Positions 1 to 9,717 of a stretch of 64,000 nucleotides of DNA are shown piece by piece. Every line of letters begins with the position of its first letter. Within the stretch, counting starts at the first letter, position 1. The DNA is from Microvirgula aerodenitrificans DSM 15089 (GTDB lineage Bacteria; Pseudomonadota; Gammaproteobacteria; Burkholderiales; Aquaspirillaceae), in assembly GCF_000620105.1 (NCBI RefSeq), contig NZ_JHVK01000005.1, positions 186,001-250,000 on the forward strand. The letters are read 5' to 3'. The notes beneath the pieces were generated by a model that was not told where the DNA came from, did no database searches, and worked only from the letters and a program-made list of their open reading frames with translations. The position numbers and the translations under genes were made by a program.

Positions 1-211
1 GCAGCATCAGCGGCAGCGAAGCCAGCGCCACCATCCACGCATAGATCGTCATCATCAGCCCGACCGTGGCGACCGGCATGTCGAAACTCCGGCCGATATC
101 GCTCAATAGCGCGACCGGTACGAACTCGGTGGTGTTGAAGATAAAGGCGGCCAGCGCCAGGGCGACAACACCGAGCCAGCGACCGGCTCGCGCATCCACG
201 GGAAGAGTCAT
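1..211 (-). CDS. SotB-like MFS sugar/drug efflux transporter (3' end outside window)
   Basis: Only the first 70 codons are in the window. The ATG is at 211 on the minus strand. The start [16 protein letters not shown] leads into a hydrophobic helix and then [15 protein letters not shown] and [16 protein letters not shown], which are the first two membrane segments of the SotB/YdeA arabinose-efflux family of 12-helix major facilitator proteins. Family members are inner-membrane proton antiporters for sugars or small toxic compounds. It is the last gene of a minus-strand cluster after a MarR regulator and a DUF6616 gene, so it is probably the exporter controlled by that regulator. The substrate cannot be read from this fragment. 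Confidence 0.8.
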   Translation of the reverse strand, partial: MTLPVDARAGRWLGVVALALAAFIFNTTEFVPVALLSDIGRSFDMPVATVGLMMTIYAWMVALASLPLML

Positions 212-257
212 TTAACGGCGTTCAGGGTAAAACGCCATTTTCGCGCGTCGTGTCCTT

Positions 258-599
258 TCACGCCACGGCGGCAAGCTGGGCCAGATGCCCGCCCAGGTCC
301 GTGCCACGGCCGCCGGCATTGACGGTATCGAAGTAATCATGCCAGCCCGAGGCGGCAATGCCGCCCAGCAGCGCATCGAGCGCGGCCTGATCGGCCAGCC
401 GCCACAGGGCGAAGAAACGCTGCGGTGCGGGATGCAGGCTGCCGGCCTCCACCTCGCCCATGGCGAGCACCTCGACCCCGAGGGCCATCAGCGCCCCCAT
501 GCCGGCGCCCACGCCGTCGAAGAACCGCTGTCGGCCAGCCGGGTCCAGTGCCAGCCAGGCCGGTTTCGGTGAATAGAGTTCGGCCAGATAGTGCGCCAT
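258..599 (-). CDS. DUF6616 family protein
   Basis: 113 residues, no signal peptide or membrane helix. The N-terminal HYLAELYSPKPAWLALDP, the glycine-rich IGAGM-like stretch and the central SGWHDYFDTVNAGG motif match what I recall of the small DUF6616 family of unknown function. The start is supported by AAGGA seven bases before the ATG. It lies 15 bp after the MarR gene and 46 bp before the SotB-like gene, so the three are probably one transcript. A role alongside the regulator and exporter is inference from position only. Confidence 0.7.
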   Translation of the reverse strand: MAHYLAELYSPKPAWLALDPAGRQRFFDGVGAGMGALMALGVEVLAMGEVEAGSLHPAPQRFFALWRLADQAALDALLGGIAASGWHDYFDTVNAGGRGTDLGGHLAQLAAVA

Positions 600-614
600 G
601 GGATTTTCCTTGTT

Positions 615-1148
615 TCAGGTGGGTGAGAACGGGGTGGCCGGTGGCGGCCGGCCGTCACGGCCGGCATCGGTCCGCAGCCAGATACGCTGCAGCAGGCGGC
701 TCAGCTGTTGCTGCTCCGCCGCGGTCACATCGGCGAACAGCGTCGCGATCCAGCGCGAATGCTCGTCGGCCAGCATGGCGGCCGTCTCCCGGCCGGCGGC
801 CGTCAGCCGGACCGTGACCCGGCGCCGGTCAAGCGGATCGGCGGCACGGACGACAAAGCCGTCGCGCTCCAGCCCGTCGAGCAGGCCGGTAATGGTGGCG
901 CGCGTCACCCCGGCCCGTTCGGCCAGTTGATGCGGCGACAGACCGTCCCCGGCGTCGAGCAGCAGAAACAGCAGCACGAACTTCCCTTCCGACAGCCGGT
1001 GACGCCCGAGCCGGGTCGCACAGTCGCGGTCAATGGCCGCGCCCAGCGCCAGCAGCCCGAAGCACAGCCGCACCTTGTCCAGATCCGGCTGTTGCCGGCG
1101 CCCCGCCCCGTCGAGCAGGGCCAGATGTTTTTGTTCAAGCCAGTTCAT
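615..1148 (-). CDS. MarR family transcriptional regulator
   Basis: About 177 residues. A winged-helix MarR domain is visible: the recognition region SPHQLAERAGVTRATITGLLDGLERDGFV followed by the wing ADPLDRRRVTVRLTAAG, whose DxRR is the usual MarR signature. It is probably a dimeric, ligand-responsive repressor of its own cluster (DUF6616 and SotB-like exporter downstream). The frame stays open to 1178, but that extension lies inside a strong promoter-like sequence (1157-1185), so ATG 1148 is chosen. That places the start codon within a few bases of the predicted transcription start, giving a leaderless or nearly leaderless message. Confidence 0.85.
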   Translation of the reverse strand: MNWLEQKHLALLDGAGRRQQPDLDKVRLCFGLLALGAAIDRDCATRLGRHRLSEGKFVLLFLLLDAGDGLSPHQLAERAGVTRATITGLLDGLERDGFVVRAADPLDRRRVTVRLTAAGRETAAMLADEHSRWIATLFADVTAAEQQQLSRLLQRIWLRTDAGRDGRPPPATPFSPT

Positions 1149-1156
1149 GAGCCGAC

Positions 1157-1185
1157 TTATAATATGGCACCTAATCATTTGTCAA
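1157..1185 (-). promoter_or_regulatory. sigma70-type promoter of the marR cluster
   Basis: Read on the minus strand, TTGACA (1185-1180) and TTATAA (1162-1157) are separated by exactly 17 bp. TATTAT at a shorter 15-bp spacing overlaps it. The predicted start of transcription is near 1150, two or so bases before the MarR ATG at 1148. Promoter assignment is by consensus match only. Confidence 0.6.
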
Positions 1186-1300
1186 ACCCGAACCGCCGCC
1201 GTTCCCCTGCCCGCCCGGCAGGCATTTGCCCACCCGGCGCCCGCGCGCATTGCATCCTGCCCGCGTTCATAAGAAAATCGGGACGTTCACCGAAGCATGA

Positions 1301-1328
1301 CAATGCCCGGCCATTACGCCGGGCATTG
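1301..1328 (+). terminator. 10-bp perfect hairpin in the alaS leader
   Basis: CAATGCCCGG (1301-1310) and CCGGGCATTG (1319-1328) form a perfect stem with an 8-base loop. There is no T run after it. It lies 80 bp before alaS and could act as a weak attenuator, an RNA structure or an operator; the function is not shown. Confidence 0.35.
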
Positions 1329-1407
1329 CTACTGCTACCCCAACTCAAGCGGTTTCACGACGGTTGCGAGACAAGCGTCCTGAAACCGCTGCAAATGAAT
1401 ACGAGAC

Positions 1408-4041
1408 ATGAAAGCCTCCGAAATCCGTCAGAAGTATCTCGACTTCTTCGCGAGCAAAGGTCACCAGGTGGTTGCTTCCAGTTCGCTGGTACCGTGGGAA
1501 GACCCGACGCTGCTGTTCACCAACGCCGGCATGAACCAGTTCAAGGACGTGTTCCTCGGCTTTGACAAGCGCCCGTACACCCGCGCCACCACGTCGCAGA
1601 AGTGTGTCCGCGCCGGCGGCAAGCACAACGACCTCGAAAACGTCGGCTACACTGCGCGTCACCACACTTTCTTCGAAATGCTGGGCAACTTCAGCTTCGG
1701 CGACTACTTCAAGCGCGACGCCATCCACTACGCGTGGGAATTCCTCACCTCGTCCGACTGGCTGAATCTGCCGAAGGACAAGCTGATGGTGACCGTGTAC
1801 GCATCGGATGACGAAGCGTTCGACATCTGGAACAAGGACATCGGCGTCCCGGCCGACAAGATCGTCCGCATCGGCGACAACAAGGGTGCCCCGTACGCCT
1901 CGGACAACTTCTGGCAGATGGGTGACACCGGCCCGTGCGGCCCGTGTACCGAGATTTTCTATGACCACGGCGCCGATATCTGGGGTGGCCCTCCGGGAAG
2001 CCCAGAAGAAGACGGTGACCGCTTCATCGAGATCTGGAACAACGTGTTCATGCAGTTCAACCGCGATGAAAGCGGCACCATGAACCCGCTGCCGAAGCCG
2101 TCGGTCGACACCGGCATGGGCCTGGAACGCATCTCGGCCGTGCTGCAGCATGTGCACTCGAACTACGAGATCGACCTGTTCCAGAACCTGATCCATGCCG
2201 CCGCCCGTGAAACCGGCGTGCCGTTCAGCATGGAAGAGCCGTCGCTGAAGGTCATCGCCGACCATATCCGCGCCTGCAGCTTCCTGGTTGCCGACGGCGT
2301 GATGCCGAGCAATGACGGCCGCGGCTATGTGCTGCGCCGCATCATCCGCCGTGCCATCCGCCACGGCTACAAGCTCGGCCAGAAGGGCCTGTTCTTCCAC
2401 AAGCTGGTGCAGGACCTGACCGACGAGATGGGCGATGCCTATCCGGAACTGCGCCAGAAGCAGAGCGTGATCGAAGACGCGCTGCGCCAGGAAGAAATCA
2501 AGTTCGCCGAAACGCTGGACAAGGGCATGGCGCTGCTGGAACAGGCGCTGGCCAATGGCGACAAGGTGCTGGACGGCAAGACCGCCTTCCAGCTGTACGA
2601 TACCTTCGGTTTCCCGCTCGACCTGACCGCCGACATCTGCCGCGAGCGCGGACTGAGCGTCGACCAGGCCGGCTTCGATGCCGCCATGGACACCCAGCGC
2701 GCCCAGTCGCGGGCGGCCAGCACGTTCAAGATGGGCGGCAAGCTCGACTACGACGGCGCCGACACCTGCTTCGAAGGCTATACCGAGTCCAGCAGCGAAG
2801 GCCGCGTGCTGGCGCTGTACAAGGACGGTCATCCGGTTGACAGCCTGGCGGCCGGCGATGACGGCGTGGTCGTGCTCGACCGCACGCCGTTCTACGCCGA
2901 AGGCGGTGGCCAGGTTGGCGACGTCGGCACCCTGTCGGCCGGCGGCGGCGTGGCCGCGCTGTTCGACGTGCTCGAAACCAGCAAGATCACCGCGACCTCG
3001 TTCGGTCACCGCGGCAAGCTGGTGCGCGGCGGCCTGAAGGTCGGCGACAGCGTGACGGCGACCATCGACCTGCACGTGCGCCTCGCCACCCAGCGCAACC
3101 ACTCGGCGACCCACCTGATGCATGCCGCGCTGCACGAAGTGCTGGGCAAGCATGTCGCCCAGAAGGGTTCGCTGGTCAATGCCGAACGTACCCGCTTCGA
3201 CTTCTCGCACGGCCAGCCGGTCACGGCAGCGGAAATCGCCGAGATCGAACGCGTGGTCAATCATGTCATCGCGGCCAACTACGAAGTGACCGCGACGCTG
3301 ATGCCGCACGACGAAGCGCTGAAGACCGGTGCCATGGCACTGTTTGGCGAGAAGTACGGCGATGTGGTCCGGGTGCTGAAAATGGGCGACTTCTCGACCG
3401 AGCTGTGCGGCGGTACCCACGTCAAGCGCACCGGCGATATCGGCCTGTTCAAGATCGTGGCCGAATCCGGCGTCGCCGCCGGCATCCGCCGCATCGAGGC
3501 CTTCACCGGCGAAGGTGCGCTGCGCTACATCCAGGCGCAGGACGCACTGGTGCAACAGGCCAGCGCCGCGCTGAAGGCACAAAGCCATGAGGAAGTGGTC
3601 AGCAAGATCGCCGGCCTGCAGGACCATGTCCGCACGCTGGAGAAGGAAGTCGGCCGGCTGAAGGGCAAGCTGGCCGCCAGCGCCGGTGACGAACTGGCGG
3701 CCGGTGCGGTCGACGTGGCCGGCGTCAAGGTGCTGGCAGTCGAACTCGACGGCGCCGATGTCGCCACGCTGCGCGACACGCTGCAGACACTGAAGGACAA
3801 GCTCGGCAGCGCCATCATCGTGCTCGGCAGTCACAGCGACGGCAAGGTACAGCTGGCCGCCGGCGTGACCGCCAACCTGACCGGCAAGGTCAAGGCCGGC
3901 GAACTGGTCAACCACGTTGCCGCCCAGGTCGGCGGCAAGGGGGGCGGCAAGCCGGATACGGCCATGGCCGGCGGCACCGAACCGGGCAAGCTGGCCGGCG
4001 CACTGGCCAGCGTGCAGGGCTGGGTCGCCACCAGGCTGTAA
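1408..4041 (+). CDS. alaS: alanyl-tRNA synthetase
   Basis: 877 residues, normal full length. It charges tRNA-Ala with alanine and edits mischarged Ser/Gly. The class II catalytic domain fills the N-terminal half ([32 protein letters not shown] and the GMGLERI motif). The editing domain follows, with the zinc motif HSATHLMH and the later [13 protein letters not shown]. The C-terminal coiled-coil and C-Ala domain are present ([19 protein letters not shown], then the glycine-rich end). The start is the ATG before [13 protein letters not shown], the conserved family start. It is transcribed alone and ends in a strong terminator, convergent with speA. Confidence 0.98.
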   Translation: MKASEIRQKYLDFFASKGHQVVASSSLVPWEDPTLLFTNAGMNQFKDVFLGFDKRPYTRATTSQKCVRAGGKHNDLENVGYTARHHTFFEMLGNFSFGDYFKRDAIHYAWEFLTSSDWLNLPKDKLMVTVYASDDEAFDIWNKDIGVPADKIVRIGDNKGAPYASDNFWQMGDTGPCGPCTEIFYDHGADIWGGPPGSPEEDGDRFIEIWNNVFMQFNRDESGTMNPLPKPSVDTGMGLERISAVLQHVHSNYEIDLFQNLIHAAARETGVPFSMEEPSLKVIADHIRACSFLVADGVMPSNDGRGYVLRRIIRRAIRHGYKLGQKGLFFHKLVQDLTDEMGDAYPELRQKQSVIEDALRQEEIKFAETLDKGMALLEQALANGDKVLDGKTAFQLYDTFGFPLDLTADICRERGLSVDQAGFDAAMDTQRAQSRAASTFKMGGKLDYDGADTCFEGYTESSSEGRVLALYKDGHPVDSLAAGDDGVVVLDRTPFYAEGGGQVGDVGTLSAGGGVAALFDVLETSKITATSFGHRGKLVRGGLKVGDSVTATIDLHVRLATQRNHSATHLMHAALHEVLGKHVAQKGSLVNAERTRFDFSHGQPVTAAEIAEIERVVNHVIAANYEVTATLMPHDEALKTGAMALFGEKYGDVVRVLKMGDFSTELCGGTHVKRTGDIGLFKIVAESGVAAGIRRIEAFTGEGALRYIQAQDALVQQASAALKAQSHEEVVSKIAGLQDHVRTLEKEVGRLKGKLAASAGDELAAGAVDVAGVKVLAVELDGADVATLRDTLQTLKDKLGSAIIVLGSHSDGKVQLAAGVTANLTGKVKAGELVNHVAAQVGGKGGGKPDTAMAGGTEPGKLAGALASVQGWVATRL

Positions 4042-4059
4042 GCCGCCGGCAAAGCAGGA

Positions 4060-4097
4060 AAAAGGCGACGGGGTATCGTACCCCGCCGCCTTTTTTT
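4060..4097 (+). terminator. rho-independent terminator of alaS
   Basis: GGCGACGGGGTA (4064-4075) pairs with TACCCCGCCGCC (4079-4090) with one mismatch and a 3-base loop, followed by seven T residues. It starts about 20 bp after the alaS stop. Confidence 0.9.
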
Positions 4098-4135
4098 CCC
4101 CTGCTTCTGCTGCCGGAGATTCTGTCCGGCAATGA

Positions 4136-4166
4136 AAAACGGCGCCAGGGTTTCCCCCGGCGCCGC
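4136..4166 (-). terminator. rho-independent terminator of speA
   Basis: CGGCGCC and GGCGCCG arms flank a short loop with extra G-C pairs. On the minus strand the hairpin is followed by a run of T (the AAAAA at 4135-4139 on the plus strand). It lies 38 bp past the speA stop. A second small hairpin (CCGGCCG-CAA-CGGCCGG, 4177-4193) lies between. Confidence 0.75.
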
Positions 4167-4203
4167 TGTCATGTCCGGCCGCAACGGCCGGTCAGGCGTC
4201 CTG

Positions 4204-6090
4204 TCACACCATCAGGTACGACGACTGGGTCAGCCCGTGGCGGAAGGCGCCAAGGTACTCGCCGCGCTCGGCATCGCTGAGCGGCGCACCGGCCAGCTTG
4301 TCGTGGTAGCGGCGCATCAGCTCGTCCGGCGACAGGTGGACGTAACGCAGCATGTCCTCGATGGTGTCGTGCTCCTCGATCCCGCCCCAGTTGATGCGGC
4401 CGGCGTCATCGGCATAGACGTTCACGCTGTCGGTATCACCGAACAGATTGTGCATGTCGCCGAGAATCTCCTGGTAGGCACCGACCAGGAACACGCCCAG
4501 CAGGTAGTCGTCGCCCGCCTTCACTTCATGCACCGGCATGGTCGATTCGATCGACTGCTGGTCGACATACTGCGTGACCTTGCCGTCGGAGTCGCAGGTC
4601 AGATCCTGCAGCACGGCGCGACGGGTCGGCTGTTCGGTCAGGCGGTGGATCGGCGCAATCGGCAGCAACTGGCCGATGGCCCAGGTATCCGGCAGCGACT
4701 GGAACACCGAGAAATTGCAGAAGTACTTGTCGGCCAGCTTCTCGCTCAGTTCGTCGAACACCGGGCGGTGCGCACGCTGCAGCGTGTTCAGGTCACGATA
4801 GATCCGGCGGCCCAGCGCGGCGTAGCACTGTTCGGCAAATGCCTTCTCGCGCAGACCGGCCACGCCTTCGACATACATGTCAGCCACGGTCGACACATAC
4901 TGGCCGGCACGGAAATAGGTTTCCGTCATGGTCAGGATGTCTTCGCTGGAGGCCAGTTCGTACAGCTTTTCCAGTGCGGTCGGCAGCTCTTCGATATCGG
5001 CCAGCGACTTGATGTCCGGCATGTCGTCGTTGCGGCGCTCGACGTCGGTCACGTTCATCACCAGCACCGCGTGATGGGCGGTCAGCGCACGGCCGGACTC
5101 GCTCATCAGGTGCGGGCAGCGGATGCCCTGCTCTTCGCAGAAGTTCTTGGTCATCGACACGATGGTCTCGGCGTATTCGCCGATGGTGTAGTTGACCGAA
5201 CTGGCATTGCGCGAGTGGGTGCCGTCATAGTCGACGCCCAGACCGCCGCCGACGTCCATGTGATCGAGCGGCAGGCCGAGGCGCGCCAGTTCGCCGAGGT
5301 AGCGCAGCGCTTCGCGGAAGCCCTGGCGGTAGTCGGCGATGTTCGCAATCTGCGAACCCATGTGGAAGTGCAGCAGCCGCACCGAATCCTTCAGGCCGGC
5401 AGCGATAAAGCGGTCGGCCACCGTCAGCAGCTGTGCGGCGGACAGGCCGAACTTAGCCTTGTCGCCGCCGGTATCGGCCCACTGGCCGGTGCCCTGCGAC
5501 AGGCGCACGCGCAGGCCGACATTCGGCACCACACCGAGCTTCTGCGCTTCCTCGATCACATACTGGACCTCGATTTCCTTCTCGATCACGATGAAGACTT
5601 CGTGGCCGAGTTTCTGCCCGATCAGCGCCAGGCGCACGAACTCGCGGTCCTTGTAGCCATTGCAGGTGATCTTGCCGCCCGGATGCGCGAGCGCCAGCAC
5701 GGCCATCAGCTCGGGCTTGGAGCCTGCTTCGAGGCCGATCGGCAGCGTTTCGTCGGCGATGATCGCCTTGATCACCGCTTCCTGCTGGTTGACCTTGATC
5801 GGGTACAGCAGCGTGTAGCCTGCCGGATATTCCCAGTCCTTTCGGGCCTGGTCGAAGCCGTCGATGATGCGGCGGGCACGCTGCTCCAGAATGTCGGGGA
5901 AACGGACCAGCAGCGGCAGTTGCAGGCCGCTGGCGCGCAATTCGCCAACCAGTTTGTGCAGATCGATCGGGTGGCCATCCTTGCCATGCGGGCGCACGAC
6001 GACACTGCCGTTGTCCCCCACGTCGTAGAAGTGACTTCCCCAGTGCCGGATCCCGTAGAGATTCCGGCTGTCATTGACAGTCCAAGCCAT
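4204..6090 (-). CDS. speA: biosynthetic arginine decarboxylase
   Basis: 628 residues. A fold III PLP enzyme that converts arginine to agmatine, the first step of the agmatine route to putrescine. Visible marks: [16 protein letters not shown] at the start, the PLP-lysine motif [10 protein letters not shown] near residue 100, HFHMGSQI, the glycine-rich [14 protein letters not shown] and the C-terminal active-site region with CDSDGK. ATG 6090 is chosen because AAAGGA lies nine bases upstream and the family begins here; a longer GTG-started reading frame to 6138 runs into the structured leader. A long leader region precedes it. It has its own terminator and no polyamine gene next to it in the window. 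Confidence 0.97.
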   Translation of the reverse strand: MAWTVNDSRNLYGIRHWGSHFYDVGDNGSVVVRPHGKDGHPIDLHKLVGELRASGLQLPLLVRFPDILEQRARRIIDGFDQARKDWEYPAGYTLLYPIKVNQQEAVIKAIIADETLPIGLEAGSKPELMAVLALAHPGGKITCNGYKDREFVRLALIGQKLGHEVFIVIEKEIEVQYVIEEAQKLGVVPNVGLRVRLSQGTGQWADTGGDKAKFGLSAAQLLTVADRFIAAGLKDSVRLLHFHMGSQIANIADYRQGFREALRYLGELARLGLPLDHMDVGGGLGVDYDGTHSRNASSVNYTIGEYAETIVSMTKNFCEEQGIRCPHLMSESGRALTAHHAVLVMNVTDVERRNDDMPDIKSLADIEELPTALEKLYELASSEDILTMTETYFRAGQYVSTVADMYVEGVAGLREKAFAEQCYAALGRRIYRDLNTLQRAHRPVFDELSEKLADKYFCNFSVFQSLPDTWAIGQLLPIAPIHRLTEQPTRRAVLQDLTCDSDGKVTQYVDQQSIESTMPVHEVKAGDDYLLGVFLVGAYQEILGDMHNLFGDTDSVNVYADDAGRINWGGIEEHDTIEDMLRYVHLSPDELMRRYHDKLAGAPLSDAERGEYLGAFRHGLTQSSYLMV

Positions 6091-6360
6091 GAAACGTTGT
6101 CCTTTAACGCACGGCGCACGAGTGCTCAGGTGATGCACGCCAGATTAAAAAACCCGTCCTCCGTTTCACGGCTTTGGGCCGAATAGCGCCTAGAGAGTCT
6201 TCAAGCGGGATGGCGCCGCCTGTCGGGAACACGGGGCGGGCTACACCCCGTGTCCTCCCAGAATCGCGTTGGAGCCGCGACTCTTTTGTTGCGGGGACGT
6301 TCGGAAAGGCGCGAATTCTAACAACAATGTTTTTGCGATGCGGAATTAATTTTCCGTGTC
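6091..6360 (-). promoter_or_regulatory. structured leader region upstream of speA
   Basis: This 270-bp region holds no convincing gene. On the minus strand it contains a perfect 8-bp hairpin (ACACGGGG/CCCCGTGT, 6229-6253) and, closer to speA, ACGGG followed by six T residues (6157-6147). The CCCCGT arm of the first hairpin could pair with that ACGGG to give a terminator-like stem, so the two structures would be mutually exclusive. An attenuator or riboswitch is possible but unproven. No known riboswitch class was recognised. Confidence 0.3.
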
Positions 6361-6561
6361 AAGGCGAACGGTCAAAATATTGAACACCAGCAGCAGGTAA
6401 GCGCTTGTTCGCCCAGCAGAAAAACGGTCCATAGTCAGCCACATGGACGCAACGCCGCTCACCCGCCGCCGCGGGGTGTTTAAGATATTTTGTGCAGGGG
6501 TTTCCGGGATGACCGGCATGTCGGCCGGGTTGTCACCACGACAGGAGGAAGACCACCGGGT

Positions 6562-6603
6562 TTGACGTCAATCAATTGTCATTACCCGACTTCGTCAGAC
6601 AAT
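6562..6603 (+). promoter_or_regulatory. FNR/DNR-type box with -10 element
   Basis: TTGACGTCAATCAA (6562-6575) is an exact TTGAC-N4-ATCAA dyad of the Crp/Fnr nitrogen-oxide and oxygen regulators. GACAAT (6598-6603) sits where a -10 element would be if the box is centred at -41.5, the class II activator position, giving a start near 6610. The only gene downstream is the 48-residue protein at 6657. Confidence 0.65.
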
Positions 6604-6656
6604 AGCTACCAAAGCCCGGTCACCCCGACGGGGACATCCACAGGAGCGCTTCCGCC

Positions 6657-6803
6657 ATGGAACTCATGCTTGATCTCTTTTCGTCCGATGTCGGCATCCT
6701 GAGCCTGCTCGTCATCCTCATCACGCTGGGCATCGTCTGCACCTGTATCGTTTACTTCATCCGCAAGTCGCACGAAGCGCCGCCGGAAGACGCAAAACAG
6801 TAA
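6657..6803 (+). CDS. DUF3149-like small single-pass membrane protein
   Basis: 48 residues starting MELMLDLFSSDVGILSLL, with one hydrophobic helix (about residues 13-35) and a charged tail IRKSHEAPPEDAKQ facing the cytoplasm by the positive-inside rule. The size and the F-S-x-D-x-G-x-L-S-L start match the DUF3149 family of short proteins of unknown function. AGGAG lies ten bases before the ATG. It is alone between an FNR/DNR-type promoter and a bidirectional terminator, so it appears to be a monocistronic, oxygen- or NO-controlled gene. Function unknown. Confidence 0.7.
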   Translation: MELMLDLFSSDVGILSLLVILITLGIVCTCIVYFIRKSHEAPPEDAKQ

Positions 6804-6887
6804 CAGGCAGCACCGGACCCGGCGCCGCCGCAGGGAAACCCCGTTTCGCGCGGCCGTTCTGCGTGGACAGGGGACATGGACAGTCTG

Positions 6888-6921
6888 AAACGGCGGCGAC
6901 CCGGTGGGCTCGCCGCCGTTT
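6888..6921. terminator. bidirectional terminator
   Basis: AAACGGCGGCGA (6888-6899) and TCGCCGCCGTTT (6910-6921) form a perfect 12-bp stem with a 10-base loop. It lies between the small membrane protein (plus strand) and the diguanylate cyclase (minus strand) and can serve both. Confidence 0.75.
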
Positions 6922-6941
6922 GCCGTTGATGCCGGCGGCCG

Positions 6942-8831
6942 TCAGTCGGCGACTTCGACCCGGTCGCGGCCGTTGTTCTTGGCCGCATACAGCGCCAGGT
7001 CGGCGCGGATCAGCATGGCGGCAAAGGTTTCCGGCCGGGCGGGATCATGGCTGGCCACGCCGATGCTGACCGTCAGGTGCAACGGCGCAATGCCATCCAG
7101 CAAGATCGCCTGCTTGCCGATGGCGACGCGCAGCCGTTCGGCCACCAGCACCGCATCGGTCAGGCCGGTTTCCGGCATGACGATGGCAAATTCCTCGCCG
7201 CCAAGCCGCCCCGGCACGTCGCTGGCCCGCAGGGTGTCGATGCAGCAGCGCACCGTGGCCCGGATGGCCTCGTCGCCGATATGGTGCCCATGGCTGTCAT
7301 TGATGCGCTTGAAATGATCGATGTCGAGCATCAGCACCGACAATGGCCGCTGATGGCGCATGGCCAGCTGCAGCAGGCCCTCGCCACGCTCCAGCAGGCT
7401 GCCGCGATTGGCGATGCCGGTCAGCGTGTCAGTGGTCGCCAGCACCTGCAGGCGCTCTTCCAGCGCCCGCCGGGCCGTAATGTCGTTGATGCCGATCAGC
7501 AGCGCCGGCCCGTCGTCGAACAGGATCGCGCTGGCCGAGACCAGTACCCACATGGCCTCGCCGTCAGGTCGCACCAGCGGCATTTCCCGGCCGGACACAT
7601 CGCCGGCCTCGTCGACCTTCTCCACCAGCCAGACCCGCTCGACCTCATCCAGCCGCAACTGGCGCTGATCCGGATCGTCATCACCGGGGGCCAGCAGTTC
7701 CGCCGATGGCGGGTTGGCGAACAGCACCCGGCGCGCGTCCGGCCGGGTGACGATAACCGGTGTCGGCATCGCATTGACCAGGCGGCGGAAGCGGGCCTCG
7801 CTGGCGCGCAGCCGCTTCTGGTGCTCGAGCAGGGCCGCATGCCGGCGGCGGTCGCGGCGGTACAGCAGGAAAATCCCCGAACCGAGCACGGCCAGGATCG
7901 CCCCGGCGGCACCGGCCACCAGAATGCGTCCATGCCAGTCGGTCAGATAATCGCGTTCGGACAGGCCGACCGCCAGCACATAGGGCATGCCCGGCAGCCA
8001 GCCCCAGCTGTACAGACGCATTTCGCCATCATTGATCGAGCGGAAGCGGACCACCCCGCCGGGCTGGCCGGCAGCCATCTGCCCGACCATCGGGTGATTG
8101 CCCGGCGTCCCCCGGACCCGCGCAGCCGGATAGCGGGCCACCACGTCCAGCGCCGTGTCGCGCAAGGCCACGACACCATGCGGGCCGTAGTCGGTACTCG
8201 ACAGCATGTCCTCGATATAGCTGATGCCGACATCGCTGAGCAGCAGACCGGCAAAGTGGCCGTCGGCAGTATGGATCCGGCGGACGATGGTCACGATATG
8301 CCGCTTGTCGATCCGGCTGTACATGGGCCGCGAGTAATACACCTTGATCGACGGGTCATCGCGCATGATGCGCAGGTAGTCGCGGTCGGACACGTCCGCC
8401 GTCCAGACCTTGCCGTAATGGTCGAGCGCCAGCAGCCGTCCATCCGGGCTGACCACGCCGACCTGCCCGGCCTGCGGCAGGCGGCCGCTGTAATAGCGCA
8501 GCACCTGTTCCAGCCTGGCCCGGTCGACCGGGTCCCGGGCCGACAAGTGCTCGACCCAGCGCGTATGGACCCCGCCCTCGACGGCGATCAGCACCAGTTC
8601 CACTTCCCGGAACATGCCGACCAGGCGCGACTCGAGCAGACGGCGCAGATTGCCGGCACTGGCTTCCGCCCGGCTGACTTCTTCATGCCGAGACTGGTAG
8701 AGTTCGATGGCCTGGAAACCGCACAGCAAGACGCCGAACAGCAGGGCCAGCAGCGGAACGACGCTGGAGAAGGCGGCCGACTCCCCGATCAGACCGGGCG
8801 AGCGAAGACGGCGACGGCGGGGACGAGGCAA
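6942..8831 (-). CDS. membrane PAS-GGDEF diguanylate cyclase with extracytoplasmic sensor
   Basis: 629 residues. It makes cyclic di-GMP from GTP. Order: basic N-terminus, membrane helix at about 23-43, a periplasmic region of roughly 250 residues typical of double-Cache sensors, second helix at about 300-325, a PAS domain (RRLVNAMPTPVIVTRPDA onwards) and a C-terminal GGDEF domain from about 465. The active-site loop is GGEEF near residue 546, and an RASD I-site lies five residues before it, so product inhibition is expected. No EAL domain is present. The signal sensed is unknown. It stands alone next to the Dnr-like regulator. Confidence 0.92.
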   Translation of the reverse strand: MPRPRRRRLRSPGLIGESAAFSSVVPLLALLFGVLLCGFQAIELYQSRHEEVSRAEASAGNLRRLLESRLVGMFREVELVLIAVEGGVHTRWVEHLSARDPVDRARLEQVLRYYSGRLPQAGQVGVVSPDGRLLALDHYGKVWTADVSDRDYLRIMRDDPSIKVYYSRPMYSRIDKRHIVTIVRRIHTADGHFAGLLLSDVGISYIEDMLSSTDYGPHGVVALRDTALDVVARYPAARVRGTPGNHPMVGQMAAGQPGGVVRFRSINDGEMRLYSWGWLPGMPYVLAVGLSERDYLTDWHGRILVAGAAGAILAVLGSGIFLLYRRDRRRHAALLEHQKRLRASEARFRRLVNAMPTPVIVTRPDARRVLFANPPSAELLAPGDDDPDQRQLRLDEVERVWLVEKVDEAGDVSGREMPLVRPDGEAMWVLVSASAILFDDGPALLIGINDITARRALEERLQVLATTDTLTGIANRGSLLERGEGLLQLAMRHQRPLSVLMLDIDHFKRINDSHGHHIGDEAIRATVRCCIDTLRASDVPGRLGGEEFAIVMPETGLTDAVLVAERLRVAIGKQAILLDGIAPLHLTVSIGVASHDPARPETFAAMLIRADLALYAAKNNGRDRVEVAD

Positions 8832-8931
8832 GGGGAAAAGATCCGGTAGGTCATTTTAGACCCGCGATTGTAATCGCAACTTCATGCCGCACCCTAACTC
8901 ATGAAGCATAATTTCTACCGGATGACATGGA

Positions 8932-9618
8932 TTATGCCGGTTGCAGCAGCTGACTCAGCCGCTCGCTGTCGAGAATTTCGATCTCGCGCCCGTTGACGCT
9001 GATCAATTGCTGGGTGACCAGCTGGTGCAGCGTGCGGGACAGGGTTTCCGGGGTCAGGTTCAGCCGCGACGCGATCAGGTTCTTGTTGACCGGCAGCACC
9101 ACGCAATACCCCTGGGTATCCTCGTCGGCCACGCATTGCAGCAGGAAGGCGATCACGCGCTGAACCGCATTCTGCATCGAATACGACTCCACATCGCGAA
9201 TCAGCCCGTGCAGGCGGGTCGACAGCCCGGCCAGCATCGAGCGGGCAAAACGCGGGTCGGCCTCGATGGCACCGACGATGGCGCGTTTTTCCACCATCAG
9301 CAGGAAAGAATCCTCCAGCGCCTGGGCCATGACCGGATAGCTGCGATCGAGGAACATGACCGCCTCGCCGAAGCTCTGCCCGGGCCGGATCAATTCGACG
9401 ATCTTCTCGTTGCCCTGCGGTGCCGTGACCGACAATTTGACCATCCCGGTGATCAGCAGATGGACGCCGTCACAGACGTCGCCACGCTGGAACAGCACCT
9501 GACCACGCGGATAGCGCAGTTCATGCACGTGCGGCAGCAGGCCACCGATATCGGTTTCTGACAGCGCCCCGAACAACGGGTGGTGACGCAGGCAGCCGCG
9601 CAAATCTAACTGTGACAT
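8932..9618 (-). CDS. Crp/Fnr family regulator, Dnr-like (nitrogen-oxide type)
   Basis: 228 residues from ATG 9618, which has GGAG eight bases upstream; an in-frame ATG at 9630 lacks one. A cyclic-nucleotide-type sensor domain fills residues 10-125 (YPRGQVLFQRGD, GQSFGEAVMFLD), a dimerisation helix follows, then a Crp-type helix-turn-helix (LIASRLNLTPETLSRTLHQL). There are no FNR-type N-terminal cysteines for an iron-sulphur cluster. This and the FGEAVMFLDRSYPV and SRTLHQL stretches resemble the haem-based NO sensor Dnr. The adjacent nnrS gene has a matching DNR/FNR box. Confidence 0.85.
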   Translation of the reverse strand: MSQLDLRGCLRHHPLFGALSETDIGGLLPHVHELRYPRGQVLFQRGDVCDGVHLLITGMVKLSVTAPQGNEKIVELIRPGQSFGEAVMFLDRSYPVMAQALEDSFLLMVEKRAIVGAIEADPRFARSMLAGLSTRLHGLIRDVESYSMQNAVQRVIAFLLQCVADEDTQGYCVVLPVNKNLIASRLNLTPETLSRTLHQLVTQQLISVNGREIEILDSERLSQLLQPA

Positions 9619-9717
9619 TCCGGACTCCATGACAAACCGATCAGCCGCGATTGTGCCGCTTTCCGGCCCGGTTGAGGAATCCTTCTACCTGACTATGGAC
9701 AGCCGGGAAGGATTACC

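Noticed and set aside
1345-3915. 856-codon open frame antisense to alaS
   Set aside because: A shadow of a GC-rich gene: it is entirely opposite a certain alaS, is dominated by residues expected from reversed codons, and has no recognisable domain.
4132-6186. 684-codon open frame antisense to speA
   Set aside because: Same reason; it also crosses both speA ends and its terminator.
6181-6330. tRNA or known riboswitch in the speA leader
   Set aside because: No cloverleaf, T-loop or known riboswitch core could be found by eye.
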